DNA of 64,000 nt from Larus michahellis. Lineage: Eukaryota > Chordata > Aves > Charadriiformes > Laridae. Under the pieces are notes generated by a model. The model saw only the letters and a program-made list of their open reading frames with translations. It was not told the DNA's origin and made no database searches. Of the stretch, positions 1 to 12,200 are shown one piece after another. The first letter of the stretch is position 1, and each line of letters opens with the position of its first letter. A program made the translations under genes and the position numbers. Location: contig NC_133911.1 in the NCBI RefSeq assembly GCF_964199755.1, positions 4,429,001 through 4,493,000 on the forward strand, given 5' to 3'.

Positions 1-122
1 TGACCCCTCAGGGCCCCGTTGGATTATCGGAGCAGGTAGGCAGGAGTCTGCACTACCCACTCCGTCCGTTGCCTTTTCCGAGCCGTGCTGACAGGAGGTT
101 GCTCCCCAGAGATGTGTCCTAC

Positions 123-272
123 CTGGAAAGGCAGATGCTGAAGCTTCACTTTGGAAACACAGAGGACATCGCCTAGGGATTCCCGCTGGGTCCCTCTCCA
201 GTCCTGGACAGGCATGTTCTGCACGGACCACCGCAGCTCCTCTTTCCCCATGGAGCTCTGCTTCCAGTCGTT
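123..272 (-). CDS. PLEKHN1: PLEKHN1 exon 7 (50 codons, last exon in window)
   Basis: Acceptor TGTCCCTAG, donor CAG|GTAGGA, phase 0 at both ends. It encodes a linker starting [13 protein letters not shown] and ends [12 protein letters not shown], which matches human ASRVKLQHLPAQ. The linker is about 18 residues longer than the human one I recall. The next exon is not within bases 1-122. Confidence 0.93.
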
Positions 273-3200
273 CTAGGGACAGGAGCAGAACTGAGAGGCG
301 GGATAGACACATCCTCCCCTAAGCATTTAGCTAGCGCGTGGCCCACCCATCCCAGGACACTTTTCAAGCATGGCAGAAGCAGGAAAGAGTAAATAAATCC
401 GTGCAGGAGCCAGTTTTCCAGCTGGGACTGAATAACCGTACTTGGTAGCTAGCATCATCTGTACGTTGCCTTTCAAAGGGGAACACCTCTGTTCTACAAG
501 CGGGGAGATGGAGGCAGGGAGGGAAGTAAAACACCCTGCAGAGACTGGGGGAGAAGACAGGTCTCTCGCATCTGGTCCTGTTTTCCAGGCCCGGGTCCCA
601 GTCTCCTCCTTCCAATGTTTTGTAAACGCTGGATAATTGCACAAGCAGCCAACTGCGTGAGGATTTCTCGGAAGCAGACCCAAACCTCTGACCCTTCAGA
701 GGCTGTGGTGGTGGCACCTCGGGGTCGCAGGTCTCCCTTTCAGCGCCCACCCCCTGCCAGGGCACTCTTAAAGCCTTTCTTCTTCCACCCTTCCCTCGCA
801 GGAGACCGCACAAAAGGCAAGCTGTATGCGGACACACATGCAGCAAGCTGTTGCCAGGTCTCAGCAGTACCGAGCACCTTTGGGGTTGCCATTCAGACCG
901 AAATCCCACATTCGCCCCGGCGCTGGTCGCACAGACCCAAGCCCCTAAGGACACCTGAACACAAATACATGGTTCCTCCACGGCGAGAGGAGCTCCCAAG
1001 CAAGATCACGTCTGTCAGGTGTGGGTAATTAGCGTGTCTATCCATGGCTATTTTAGGGGTGGTGGAATAACTAAAGGAAGCGAGAGCTGCGAGGCGTATT
1101 GCCCAGGGCCAGCTCCAGGCGCTGGCAAACAGGTAGGTGCCTTGGGCAGCAAGCAGCCGGGGCCACTGAAGGGGTGGCCACGGTGCTGCCCTGGTACGTG
1201 CTGCTGGTGGAGAAGGTCAATGGCCATGGGCCAGAAGGGCTGAATTACAGCTCGTACACAGCCCCGGCAACTGCTGGAAGTGGTACAAGTGGCACCAAAA
1301 CCCCTGTGCGCCATGCCAGAGGGGCAGCTCCCTGAGCGGTGTGGCGAAGCACACAAGCATCTGGCCTGGGAAAAGGCGATTGTGCCGGGAGTTAACCCCA
1401 CACCAACAGTTGGAAAGAGCAGCCAGCACAGCGAGGAGCATTTGGAAGCGGAGCCAGAGCCCCTCTGCCTTTCCATGCCCAGCCCTCTGCTCCAGTTCTC
1501 CTGCCTGGAGAAGGCACCCAGAGCCCCGTGGGGGACTCGGGATTCTAGAAGAGGAAGGTGAGCACCTAGAAGCGTGGCGAAAATGGCTGAGAGAGGCTGG
1601 CTGCAGAGATTATCCTTCCCAGGGAAGGCAGCAGGAGCAGTGCAGCATCCACCCAGCCGGTCCCGGTCGTACAGCTCTGAGCCCACAGCACGAGAAACGG
1701 CTGAGCACCGTCCCGAGACACCAACCTGAGAGAGGAAGGGCAAGGCAGGGCTTCCTCCGTTTAGCTGGATCTGTTTCTCCAGGTGATAAAGCCACTGCTT
1801 CAGCTCTGACTCAGTAGGGCAAAACACGATAAGGGGATTCAGCAGCGGACCTAGGTATGCGAGACACGAGATGAGCTGAGCAGATAAGGGCACCAATTGC
1901 AGCATCAAGAAGCCAGAGCTGTTGTGCTCGGCACATCACGCCATGGGTTGCCTGCGAGTCCTTTGCTCTGTTGACGCCTGGCTCCCGTCCCTCCTGCCGC
2001 CACCCTGGGCACGTGTCCTCGCATCAGCTTGCTGGGGAGCCGCATCTAGCTCCGACCACCCGCCCCTTTTCAGCCCAAAACCAGGCCAAGAACAAAAGTC
2101 AGAGACAGCACGACAGTCAAGCTGGAAATCAACGGGCGGATTTCAGCTTTCAAAGCCCCCAACAGGTTGTGAAAAGCATCTCTGCGGGCAGAGACTACCA
2201 CAAGCGTGCTGCTGCAGACAGCCGAACCCAACGCAAACATTTCATGGCGTTTCCTAGTTTCACTTTGGCGCTCGGTAGAACATCAGTAGCTCTCTGACAC
2301 TGTTTATTTATTGCTTCACCAAATATAATCTGTGCCAGACGAGCTGAAGCTGCTCTCAGACATACCCTTGAAGGGAGGAACAGCCCTATATCTTATTGAT
2401 TTTAATGTTTCCAGCTATCATTCGCTTAACATAACCTAGTGACGTTAATAATAATTTATGGCAGGCTGCAGAATGTATGTTATGATTAATAATTTACCGG
2501 TGATCTCATATTAAACCATATTTGGTGCATGCTCAGTCAGAGCTGGCTTTGCGGCACTTGGAAGTATTCAGATAAGCAAGTGCGCTGGATAAGCATGATA
2601 CTTTGCCCTTCTGTGGAGCCCTTCATCCCATAATTCCTGCATTATTTATGAACACCGGTTAATTAAGACTTTGAAACACATGTGTCTGTCAGGAAATGCA
2701 CTAAACACAGACAAAGCAGAGCTGGGGAAACTGAGGCAGACACTCCCTGAGTGACTTTTCATAAGTCACTCCGTTCAGACCCATTACAATAATTAGGTGT
2801 CGGGCTTTACCGGGCATCCAAGTGTCTATGTACCTTGTGGCTCTGGAGTTCTCTTGCCTTGGTTTCCCTGTCTTTGCAATGGAAATGAGGTGATGCCCTA
2901 CTTTACAGAACTGCTAGGAAGGGTACAAAGGTGCTAGCGTTACCCAGATATTCCGGCAGCTCTGAACATGTCCCTGGGCATCCAGGCCCTTATACAGACA
3001 GCAGGAATTTTGCCGGTGGGGCATGACCCTTGAGATGGCACTGCTTGCTCTGCCACCTCCTCCAAGGCCAGCCTCTCAGACGTACCCCGAGGGCTGTTTG
3101 TGTTGCCGCATCTCAACAGGGCCCCAAAGGAAGAGAAAATGAGAAAAGAGAAACTCCTGCCTAAGCCTGAAGCCGGAGACGTGCCCGGAGCTGGTGGAAG

Positions 3201-6200
3201 GAGCTGCTGGGGAGATGTGACGCACAGCCCCAACGGCTGCTGCTAATTCGGCTGCTGCCATTTCCCTCAGCCCCAAGGGCACGTTTGCGGCCGGGCCGTG
3301 ACACAGCCATGCTGAGCAACCTGTGCCGGCCCTCGTGCTCCTTCCTTCTGCCCTGTCCTTCCTCTTTCCTTGCGAGCGCTTCCAGAGGAAAAAGCGAGAA
3401 AGCCCCTTCCCGGGGCAGCAGCAGTTTATTCCCACCCAAATCTCTCCGTCTGGAGACACAAAAAAAGCTGCCACTTTTGCAGGTGAGGAGGCCGAGGTAA
3501 CTCAAGGTGCTCAGCAACTTCATCAGCATCAGAGGCTGTGCCAGAGATGGAGCCCAAAGCCAAGGCCATGGCCAGCCGCCATCCCCCTCTCCGTGCCATG
3601 GCACCGAGGGCGGCACTGCGCGCTGCCGGGCTTCGTTCTCCCGCTCCACCTCTGCACTTCCAACGATCGTGCCGGCATCTTCCCACGTACCGAACTACCC
3701 TAGGAAGTGCAGTTCTGGGGGAACTACTGATGCCACAGGATTTCTCAAGAAAATGGATGGGTGTCTTTTGTGTCTCAGAGTCATGAGACAAGAGACACCC
3801 ACCCTGACCCCGCGCGGGGCCACGGACAAGTCTCTCATCCCCTCCCTGCCTCGATTTCCCCCCCTCTAGCAGAAAAACAGAACTCCTCCACTCATCTGGC
3901 AATCCTAAATATCGCCGCCTCCCTGGTTTCTTTGTGTCCCTGTTGCCTGATACACACAGCACTCTGTCAGAAAGGCTTTGGCTCGTTTTTCCCTAAGCAG
4001 GACACAACCCCAACAAAGCTCGAGGCAATTTTCCACCCCACCACGCTCCTGCGTGTTTCAATACAAGCAGAACAAGTCCATCCACCCCAGCGCAGACGCC
4101 CCTGACAGGCTATGCCTGGGAGAACTTTTCCTTCGTTTTGCAGACTCCCAAAAAGGGCTGGAGAGCCCTGCCTCGTACCGACCACAGCTCAGCAGTCCTC
4201 AAAATTAACGGATTGGGTTGTACCAGCTCCTTTTTACAATTTATGTAATTTTTTTTTTTGAGTGGCCTTTGCATAACTTTCTCTCTAACAGAGGACACCA
4301 GAGCACACCGACAGTGGGCCGAGGACACAAATGAGCTTTCTTGGCTCTGTGTCGTTACTGGGTTATTTACTTAGTTCATGCTGTAACGACTACTCTTGAA
4401 GGGCTTGCGACTGCTGTAATTCAGCAGTGACTAAGCCCAAAGAAGCCTCCGGCCAGGCTGCAGACAGGCTGTCATCCCGGGAAAACTTTTCTAAAGCAAG
4501 ATCACTCGGAGAAAAGTTTAAAAAAGCTTGTGGAGGCCGGAGTGCTGGTAAGGGAAGAGTTGGTGACGTGACACTGGGTTCTGGTAGCACCAGCCTGGCA
4601 TTATTGGTGGCGGTAAGTCACCTCTTGGCACTGTTGCCCATCCTGCATGCCTTGGGCTGTATGCGTGCCTGCTCGGAGTCACTCCCCGGCCTCGGGGACG
4701 AGAGACAAGAGGTGGGAGAAGGAGTTTTATTCCACTCCTTCCTTCAAATGTGGTGCACAAAGAGCAAATGAATGGGCAGAGGTGGGAAGTGTCACCAGGA
4801 GCACGAACCCGCTGGAGCATGGACCATCCCTATTCTGCGTTGCCGTTACAGAATCAGAGACACAGAACGGTGGGGGTTGGAAGGGGCCTCTGGAGATCAC
4901 CCAGTCCCACCCCCTGCCAGAGCAGGGTCACCCACAGCAGGTGGCACAGGAACGCGTCCAGGCGGGGTTGAAATGTCTCCAGAGACGGAGACTCCCCCAC
5001 CTCTCTGGGCAGCCTGTGCCAGGGCTCTGCCACCCTCACAGCAAAGAAGTTCCTCCTCATGTTGAGATGGAACTTCCCATGGTCAAGTTTGTGCCCATTC
5101 CCTCTTGTCCTGTCCCTGGGCACCACTGAGAAGAGCCTGGCCCCATCCTCCTGACACCCACCCTTTCAGTATTTATAAGCATAAATACTCCAGCCCCTTC
5201 CCTGCCTGCAGCCCTGGGCATCACTGCTCAGGTGTTTAGGAGCAGGGAAGCCTTGGAGGGGAAGAAGCAAATGCTGGGAGGAAAAGCTGCAGCTCTCTGC
5301 AACCTCTTTTCACAAAGTGGTTCTTCTCTGGGACTAGGTGAGAGCGGGACAAAGAGCGGCGACAGGCGTGATCCATGCACCCTCTCTTCTCCGCACCAAA
5401 GCAAACAAAGAGGCACCAACCTGCAATGCGGAAAGCGTGATCCTCCTGCCCGGTGCTCTTCCCAGTCCCAATTTCACACACATGCAGCTCTTTCAAAGGC
5501 AGCAGTCCCTGCGTAAGAAGAACACACTGTTATCTGGGGGGGGGGGGGGGGCAGCCCGCAGGCAGGCTCTGCAATTCGTGCCCCTTTGCCGTAGGAGACT
5601 GGAAGTCCAGCCTGGGCACCAGCAGGTTGCTGGGGCTCCTGGTGTTAGACTGCGAAACGCTGCCCCGAGGGGGAGCATCTGGGGTTTCGATCCAGCACGC
5701 TGCCCAGAGGAAGCAGATTCAGCAGCTCCCCGGGCTCCGCGGGGCCAGTGCTGCGGTCACCAGCTGCCCTGCAGGCAAAACCACGTTCTTTGTATTCCAA
5801 GCCTTTCAGTTTTAAGAGAAACCTCAAAAAAACCCCACATTGCTGGTTTAACACAAGCAAGCCAGAAGATGGAAACGACCACGAAGCAAAATCCAGCTGT
5901 CCGGTTTCTGTACTCCCGTTCATCAGAGTCCCGCTGTAACGAAGCACGGGGACAGATAACAAATTCTGCTCCCTGTCTTCAGCTTTCTAAACAAGGACTG
6001 TAAAAGATGCTAATTGCTGTAATGTCTAAGGGCCAGCACTGGCACGTTAATTCCTTTTTAATTCCTCCAGAATTAATAATCGAAGTAACTGTTTATAAAG
6101 CAGATGGGAGATTTTGTAATATTGTTTGCATTCTGACACGTCTCTTCCCAGTTGAAGGCTGGCTTGCTGGGTGACTCGAGATGGTATTGGCGTATTGCAT

Positions 6201-9200
6201 TAACCTCAAGTCATCTAGAAGAAAATAAATCCTTTCTAAAAGGAACAAATCTTACGACCATCTACAAAACAGCCATGCTCAGCTTTAGTTACTCACTCAC
6301 GTGTAGGGAGAGCACGTTCAGGGCTTCCTTTTTGTTGGGCTGTGACTTTTTTTTGGCCGCATGTGCAAAACAGCTGATTGTTCGTAATTTACCAGCATCA
6401 TCAGGTTAAAAGACTGATGAAGGGTTTGCCAGCGTGATTCCCCAAGCCTGACCTCAGCTTTTTCTTTCCACCCTCTCCCGCATGCCGCTTTCTCTTGCCC
6501 TGCAGATGAAGAACTCCCCCTTGGTTCAGAAGCCAGGGCCAAGTCCACCGAGGCCAGTGGGATTCGGAGCGACAGGAGCTCTGACCCTTGCCAAGGCACA
6601 GCTCTCTCTGCTTGGTGCTCTACACAAAGTCACAGAAGCACAGAATCACAGAACAGTGGGCATTGGAAGGGACCTCTGGAGATCACCCCGTCCCACCCCC
6701 TGCCAGAGCAGGGTCACCCACCGCAGGTGGCACAGGAACGCGTCCAGGCGGGGTTGGAATGTCTCCAGAGACGGAGACTCCCCCACCTCTCTGGGCAGCC
6801 TGTGCCAGGGCTCTGCCACCCTCACAGCAAAGAAGTTCCTCCTCATGTTGAGATGGAACTTCCCATGGTCAAGTTTGTGCCCGTTCCCTCTTGTCCTGTC
6901 ACTGGGCACCACTGAGAAGAGCCTGGCCCCATCCTCCTGACACCCACCCTTTCAGTATAAGTGTTGATAAGGCCCCCCCTCAGTCGTCTTTTTTCCAGAC
7001 TGAAGAGACCCAAATCCCTCGTCCTTTCTTCATCAGAGAGGTGTTCCAGTCCCCTCAGCATCTTGGTAGCCCTAAGTCCAGGTAGCCTAAACGCCTCTTG
7101 TCCCTGGTCCTGCCTGCCAGCCCTGCACGAGCCCCTGTCCCACCTCTGTCTGCCCACAGACAAGGACCCAGGCTGGGTCTGGGGTTGTCTGGCTCCAGTC
7201 CCTAGGAAGAAATGCTCTCTTCCCCCAGGGGCTTGGCATCCACGGGAAAGGACTTGCGGAGATGGCCTAGTGGAGGCCAGTGGCAGCCCCAGGAGCAGAG
7301 CCCCCTGCCCTGTCCCATCCCATCCACCCAGTGCCCCCAGCTTGCCCATATTGCCCGACTCCCCAGTGCTTGCCCCGGCGTGACCGGGAGATGCCCTACC
7401 TGGTAGGTGAGTCCGTTGGAGCCCGTAGACTGGAAGTACAGGTAAGACTGGAACAGCTCCAAGAAGCAGTCGTTCACCTCCTGCAGAAAAGACAGGTTTT
7501 AGGGTTTATCTCAGGACACCTTCCTCCTCCCCGCTTCCCTCTGCATCTCAGACTGATCTGGGCACAGAAAAGCCCACGGTCGCTCATCCAAGGGCCACCA
7601 CCACATCCCCGCTGGTGGATCTGCTGCCAGCCTGGCAGCTGAACGTGGAAGCACGGCCCAGGTCCCCACTGGGATGGGAGCCGGTGGGTGCCAACCGGTA
7701 CCCGTGCAGAAGTCCCCGGGCCAACTCAGTAGCCCAAGGAAGTCTCCGTGAGTCACATTTCCCAGAATTATCCTTTACTTCCCAGTCCCGATGGGTGACT
7801 CCACGCCTGGGAAGAGAAACGCCCACACACAGGTGCCGCAGCTTACCTGGCAGTGCTGGAACTTAAACTTGACCTTGGAGTAATAGATCATTTTGCCCAA
7901 ATTCCTGACAACCGTTTTCCTTCGTCCCTTCTTGAACAGGCTGGGGAACCTCTGGTCCAAGTTTTCTTTCTGGTTTTCCTGGTTTTGAATACTCTGCACC
8001 AAGGATTCAGGAAAAACAAATCAGAGCCGGTGGGAGGTGGGGGGCCTGATGTCTGGAAGAGACATTCCCAGAACATCTTCCCAGAAGGATTTCCTTGGAA
8101 AGGTGCCCCAGGCTGTTTGTTGTTGGGTGTCCATGCCAGCGTGGAGCTGGGGTTCCGTTACTGCTGGGGGGCTGTCCTCCCTAGGCAGGGGAGATACTGA
8201 CCTAAAGGGAGGTTTTCTGGCTTGGGAAAGAGGGTGTGCGGGAGCACATCCTACATTTAGGATCTCCCAACTCCGCGGACGACCTCCTGCCATCCTAATG
8301 AAATGCACTGGAACAAGGACCGATCACGGCGAAGCAAACACTAGTTTCCTCAGCTCTCCCATCTGCTCGGATCCCTCGGTTTCTCCGGGCGGAATCTGGT
8401 GTTTCAGGTGCCCAGACACTTTTGAGGACAAGTCCCACAGCCATAAAAGCAGCTGCCAGGCCCTGAGCCATGAAGCTGCTCCACTGTCAGGGAAAAAGGC
8501 TAAGGGAAGCCAGCAAGCACAGGGGCTGACGTGAGGAGATAATACTCAGGGCTGGGATCAGGAGGGGGGGGGGGTGTCCCTTTTTTCCTGCATTCTGGTT
8601 ATATGGAAATTCTTCCTTCTGTGCAACGGCATAAACCCACACCCCTACAGCACCCCGCCGCTCACCGTCCCGGGGCTGCAGCTGCGCTACCTAGATGCTG
8701 CTGAAATCCCAGGGCTGAAAAGCTCTCCCTGCAGTTTCTCTGGGAAGGACACTTTTATTTCTGGGGGTTGGTTGATTTTCTTGGGGAGAAGAGAAGGGCT
8801 GTATCCCTGCGAGGCCACGGACATCACTGTTCCCCCTCCCCAGGTCTACACCCCACCTGCGTATCTGACTCTTAAATATCAGCTTTAGCGTTAGCGCATC
8901 ACGGACTCTGGGATATTCATGCCCAAGATAAAGAGAAGGGAAGGTGGGAGAGGCAAGGTTTGCCCTGCTGCTCGGTCACCAGGCTGTGGCCACCTCGGTG
9001 GGATCCCACTCCAAGCACTGGTGGCTGCATTTCTCGGGGATGCTTCCAGCGAGGACGTGGCCAGAGCTGGGATGCAGGGCGTCGTGGTGGCTCCCCAGGA
9101 CTCGTACGCTTCTGTCCAAACAGCATTTCCAGGAACGAGCAGGGCTCAGCAGGGATGGAGCAGGCAGTGCTTCCCCGCCGCCCAGCCTGTCTGGCCCGCC

Positions 9201-12200
9201 TGTGTCCGCTCCCAACGCCCCGTGCCAAGGAGACAGCTGCGTGAGCCCCATGATAAATGAAGAGCCAGCAGAGCTAACCAGATCTGTCTTGCTGGGGCCT
9301 CCATGACTCACCCCTCCGGCATGAGATTAACCCTTCTGCTAACCACGCCGGGGACATCATCAGTGCTCGGGCCAGGGGGGAGATGGCGAACCAGTTCAAG
9401 ACAGAGGAGGAACTGCTGGGGAGAGTCCAGCGGAGGCTGTGAAGATGCCCAAGGGCCTGGAGCATCTCTCTGCTGCAGAAAGGCTGAGGGACCTGGGGCT
9501 GTTCAGCCTGGAGAAGAGCAGACTGAGAGGGGATCCCATCAATGCCCATCAATAGCTACAGGGCGGGGGGCAAGAGGATGGGTCTGGACTCTTCTCAGTG
9601 GTGCCCAGTGACAGGACAAGGGGCAACAGGCACAAACTGGAACACGGGAAATTCTGTCTGAATATGAAGAGGAACTTCTTCACTTTGAGGGTGGCAGAGC
9701 CCTGGCACAGGCTGCCCAGAGAGGTGGGGGAGTCTCCGTCTCTGGAGACATTCCAACCCCGCCTGGACGCGTTCCTGTGCCACCTGCTGTGGGTGACCCT
9801 GCTCTGGCAGGGGGTGGGACGGGGTGATCTCCAGAGGTCCCTTCCAAACCCAAACATTCTATAATCCTGTTTGAACCAGTAACAGGAACCTAATGCTGTC
9901 GGGACCCTTTCACCTGCAAAGCTTGGGGTTCCTTCCAGGGCATCACTGAATTTAGGTAACTCTTTTTGGGACACGCATTAACCCCTTCTCTGCTCAAAGG
10001 CTCCCTCCAGCTTTGCCAGCCAGCTCCACGCAGCACCCACCAACACGCACCCGGCTCCTCCCCTGGAGGTGGGAACCTGCTGGCTGCCCATTAATGGTCT
10101 CACTGAGAGGCAATTAAGCGTAGGGAAAGATTATGTTTGTGCTACAAGCCGCTGTCAGAACAAAGAGCAACTGATCACCTGACAGCTGTGGCAGCAATAA
10201 CAAAACACAGCTCGGATAAGGGAGGGGGGAGAGGATAAAGTAATGAAATTACGGATGCAGCGATAAGCAGCAACACCGGCTCCCAGCTGCCTGGGCGATG
10301 CTGCTGCCTGGAACATTGCAGCCAATTTCCCCAGTAATAAATGAGGCCTCAAGAAGCCAAAGCAACCTGAGAGCTGGGAATCCAGCAGTACTTTTGGCAA
10401 AGAGCTCAGCCAACCCACCAGCTTCCACAGGGATCCTCTGGGGTTGGGAGGGAAAGGGAGAGCTCCCACCGCCGCTGTTCGAGTGGCAAGAAACAAATTA
10501 AATGGAATAGAATCATAGAATGGTTCAGGTTGGAAGGGACCATTAAGATAATCCAGTCTCAGCCCCTGCCCTGGGCAGGGACACCTCCCACCAGCCCAGG
10601 CTGCTCCAAGCCCCGTCCAACCTGGCCTTGAACCCCTCCAGGGATGGGGCAGCCACAGCTTCTCTGGGCAACCTGGGCCAGGGGCTCACCACCCTCACAG
10701 CAAAGAATTTCTTCCTAATATCTCATCTAAATCTCCCCTCTTTCAGTTTAAAACCACTCCCCCTTGTCCTATATCTCCCCTCCCTGATCCAGAGTCCCTC
10801 CCCAGCTTTCCTGGAGCCCCTTTAGGGACTGGAAGGGGCTGGAAGGTCTCTCCGGAGCCTTCTCTTCTCCAGGCTGAACCCCCCCAGCTCTCTCAGCCTG
10901 TCCTCACAGCAGAGGGGCTCCAGCTCTCCCAGCATCTTCATGGCCCTCCCCTGGCCCCGCTCCAACAGATCCATGTCCTTCTTGTGCTGAGGACTCCAGA
11001 GCTGGATGCAGTACTGCAGGTGGGGTCTCACCAGAGCGGAGCAGAGGGGCAATACCTCCCTCTCCCAAGGAAGCATCTAGCCAGCCCAGCTTGCAAGGGT
11101 TTGCAGCCAGACTGAGAAGACAGCTGGAGTTAGTGGCTAAGCATGGGGGCATCTCCAAGATCAGGGACAAAATGGGATCACGGCACTGAAATCTCCTGCC
11201 ACCCTTGGAGCAGGTCCTGTCCGCCCATGCCACACCAGTCTTTCAAGCCCAGTCTTATCACTCGTGATCGGGTATTGTGGTTTCACAGGAAGAAATGGGG
11301 CTGTTCAGGTCCTTAGTTTTATTTTATTTTTTAGCAGGCAGTTCTCTCATGTCTTTTTTCTAGCAATTTTATGTCCTTCACTGGGGTGCCATGGTTAAAA
11401 CCCCAAATGAATACAACATTTGCGTATGTGCAAGGAGAACTGCCCTCGCACCTCCACAGGTTCCTGCCCACGTCTCCGGAGAGCAGCAGCAGCAGGAGGG
11501 AGCTGGACATCATTAAATGGCAGGGGGTTGGAACTAGATGATCTTTAAGGTCCCTTCCAACCCGAACCATTCTGTCATTCTATGATTCTATGGAATCCAA
11601 CAGCCAGCACAAGTCCCTGGTGACAGCCCGTTTGTGCTGTGCCAGGGGCAGCACTGACGCCCACCTCCTACCCGCTGCTTTTCATTCTAACACCGGCCAA
11701 GACGGTCACAACCGCAATCCCTGAGCTCGTCTCGTTTGTCCATCGGCCATTTCTGTGGTTTCTTTGTCCCTTGCCTGCAGAAGGAGGCTGACGAGCGCTG
11801 GCTCAGCCTTTCTCACTCAGAACAAAACCCTTTTGTAAGGCTGGCAGTGGTTCCCATAAACGCCCGAGCATCTCTCTAGGTATAACAGCGATTTCCCAGG
11901 GTGTGGAGGACTTGCCTAAACCCACGCTCTGGAGAAAACAGCTCCTGCTGAATCTCCGATGTCTCTGGGCTCAGACCCACAAGTGCATCCCTGCCCTCCC
12001 TGGGACAGATTTATTGCCACCGGCATGGCCTGGGTCTGGCCATCCCCTAAAAAGCAGCACTGGGAACCCCCTGATGTCCTGTCAGGGTTGGGGACCAGAG
12101 CTGTCACAGCCTCTGCCATGAGCATCACTTATCTCCCAGGCCCGTGCACCCCCCAAAACCACAGGGATGCCTCAGCGTGCAGCCAAAATGAGAGGGAACC

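Larger units (their letters stand above)
1851..5420 (-). other. PLEKHN1 intron 5
   Basis: Holds an AT-rich patch at 2290-2680, MIR-like SINE relics near 2690-2935, and one CR1 copy at 4849-5190. The rest is GC-rich sequence in which I recognise nothing. Confidence 0.75.
5509..7399 (-). other. PLEKHN1 intron 4
   Basis: Contains a 16-base C run (transcript sense) near its 3' end, a small TAAT-rich patch at 6010-6110 and a CR1 copy at 6630-7085. Nothing else was recognised. Confidence 0.75.

Noticed and set aside
1-122. Possible PLEKHN1 exon 8 at the left edge
   Set aside because: No sequence matching the expected second-PH continuation, and no acceptor in phase.
1048-1908. 286-residue minus-strand open frame
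   Set aside because: Only 1726-1850 is a real exon of PLEKHN1. The rest is read-through into introns on both sides, shown by splice sites and the loss of homology.
9303-9864. Short open frames inside the CR1 copies, including similar 88-residue frames in several copies
   Set aside because: They recur because the CR1 3' region is repeated. They are not genes.
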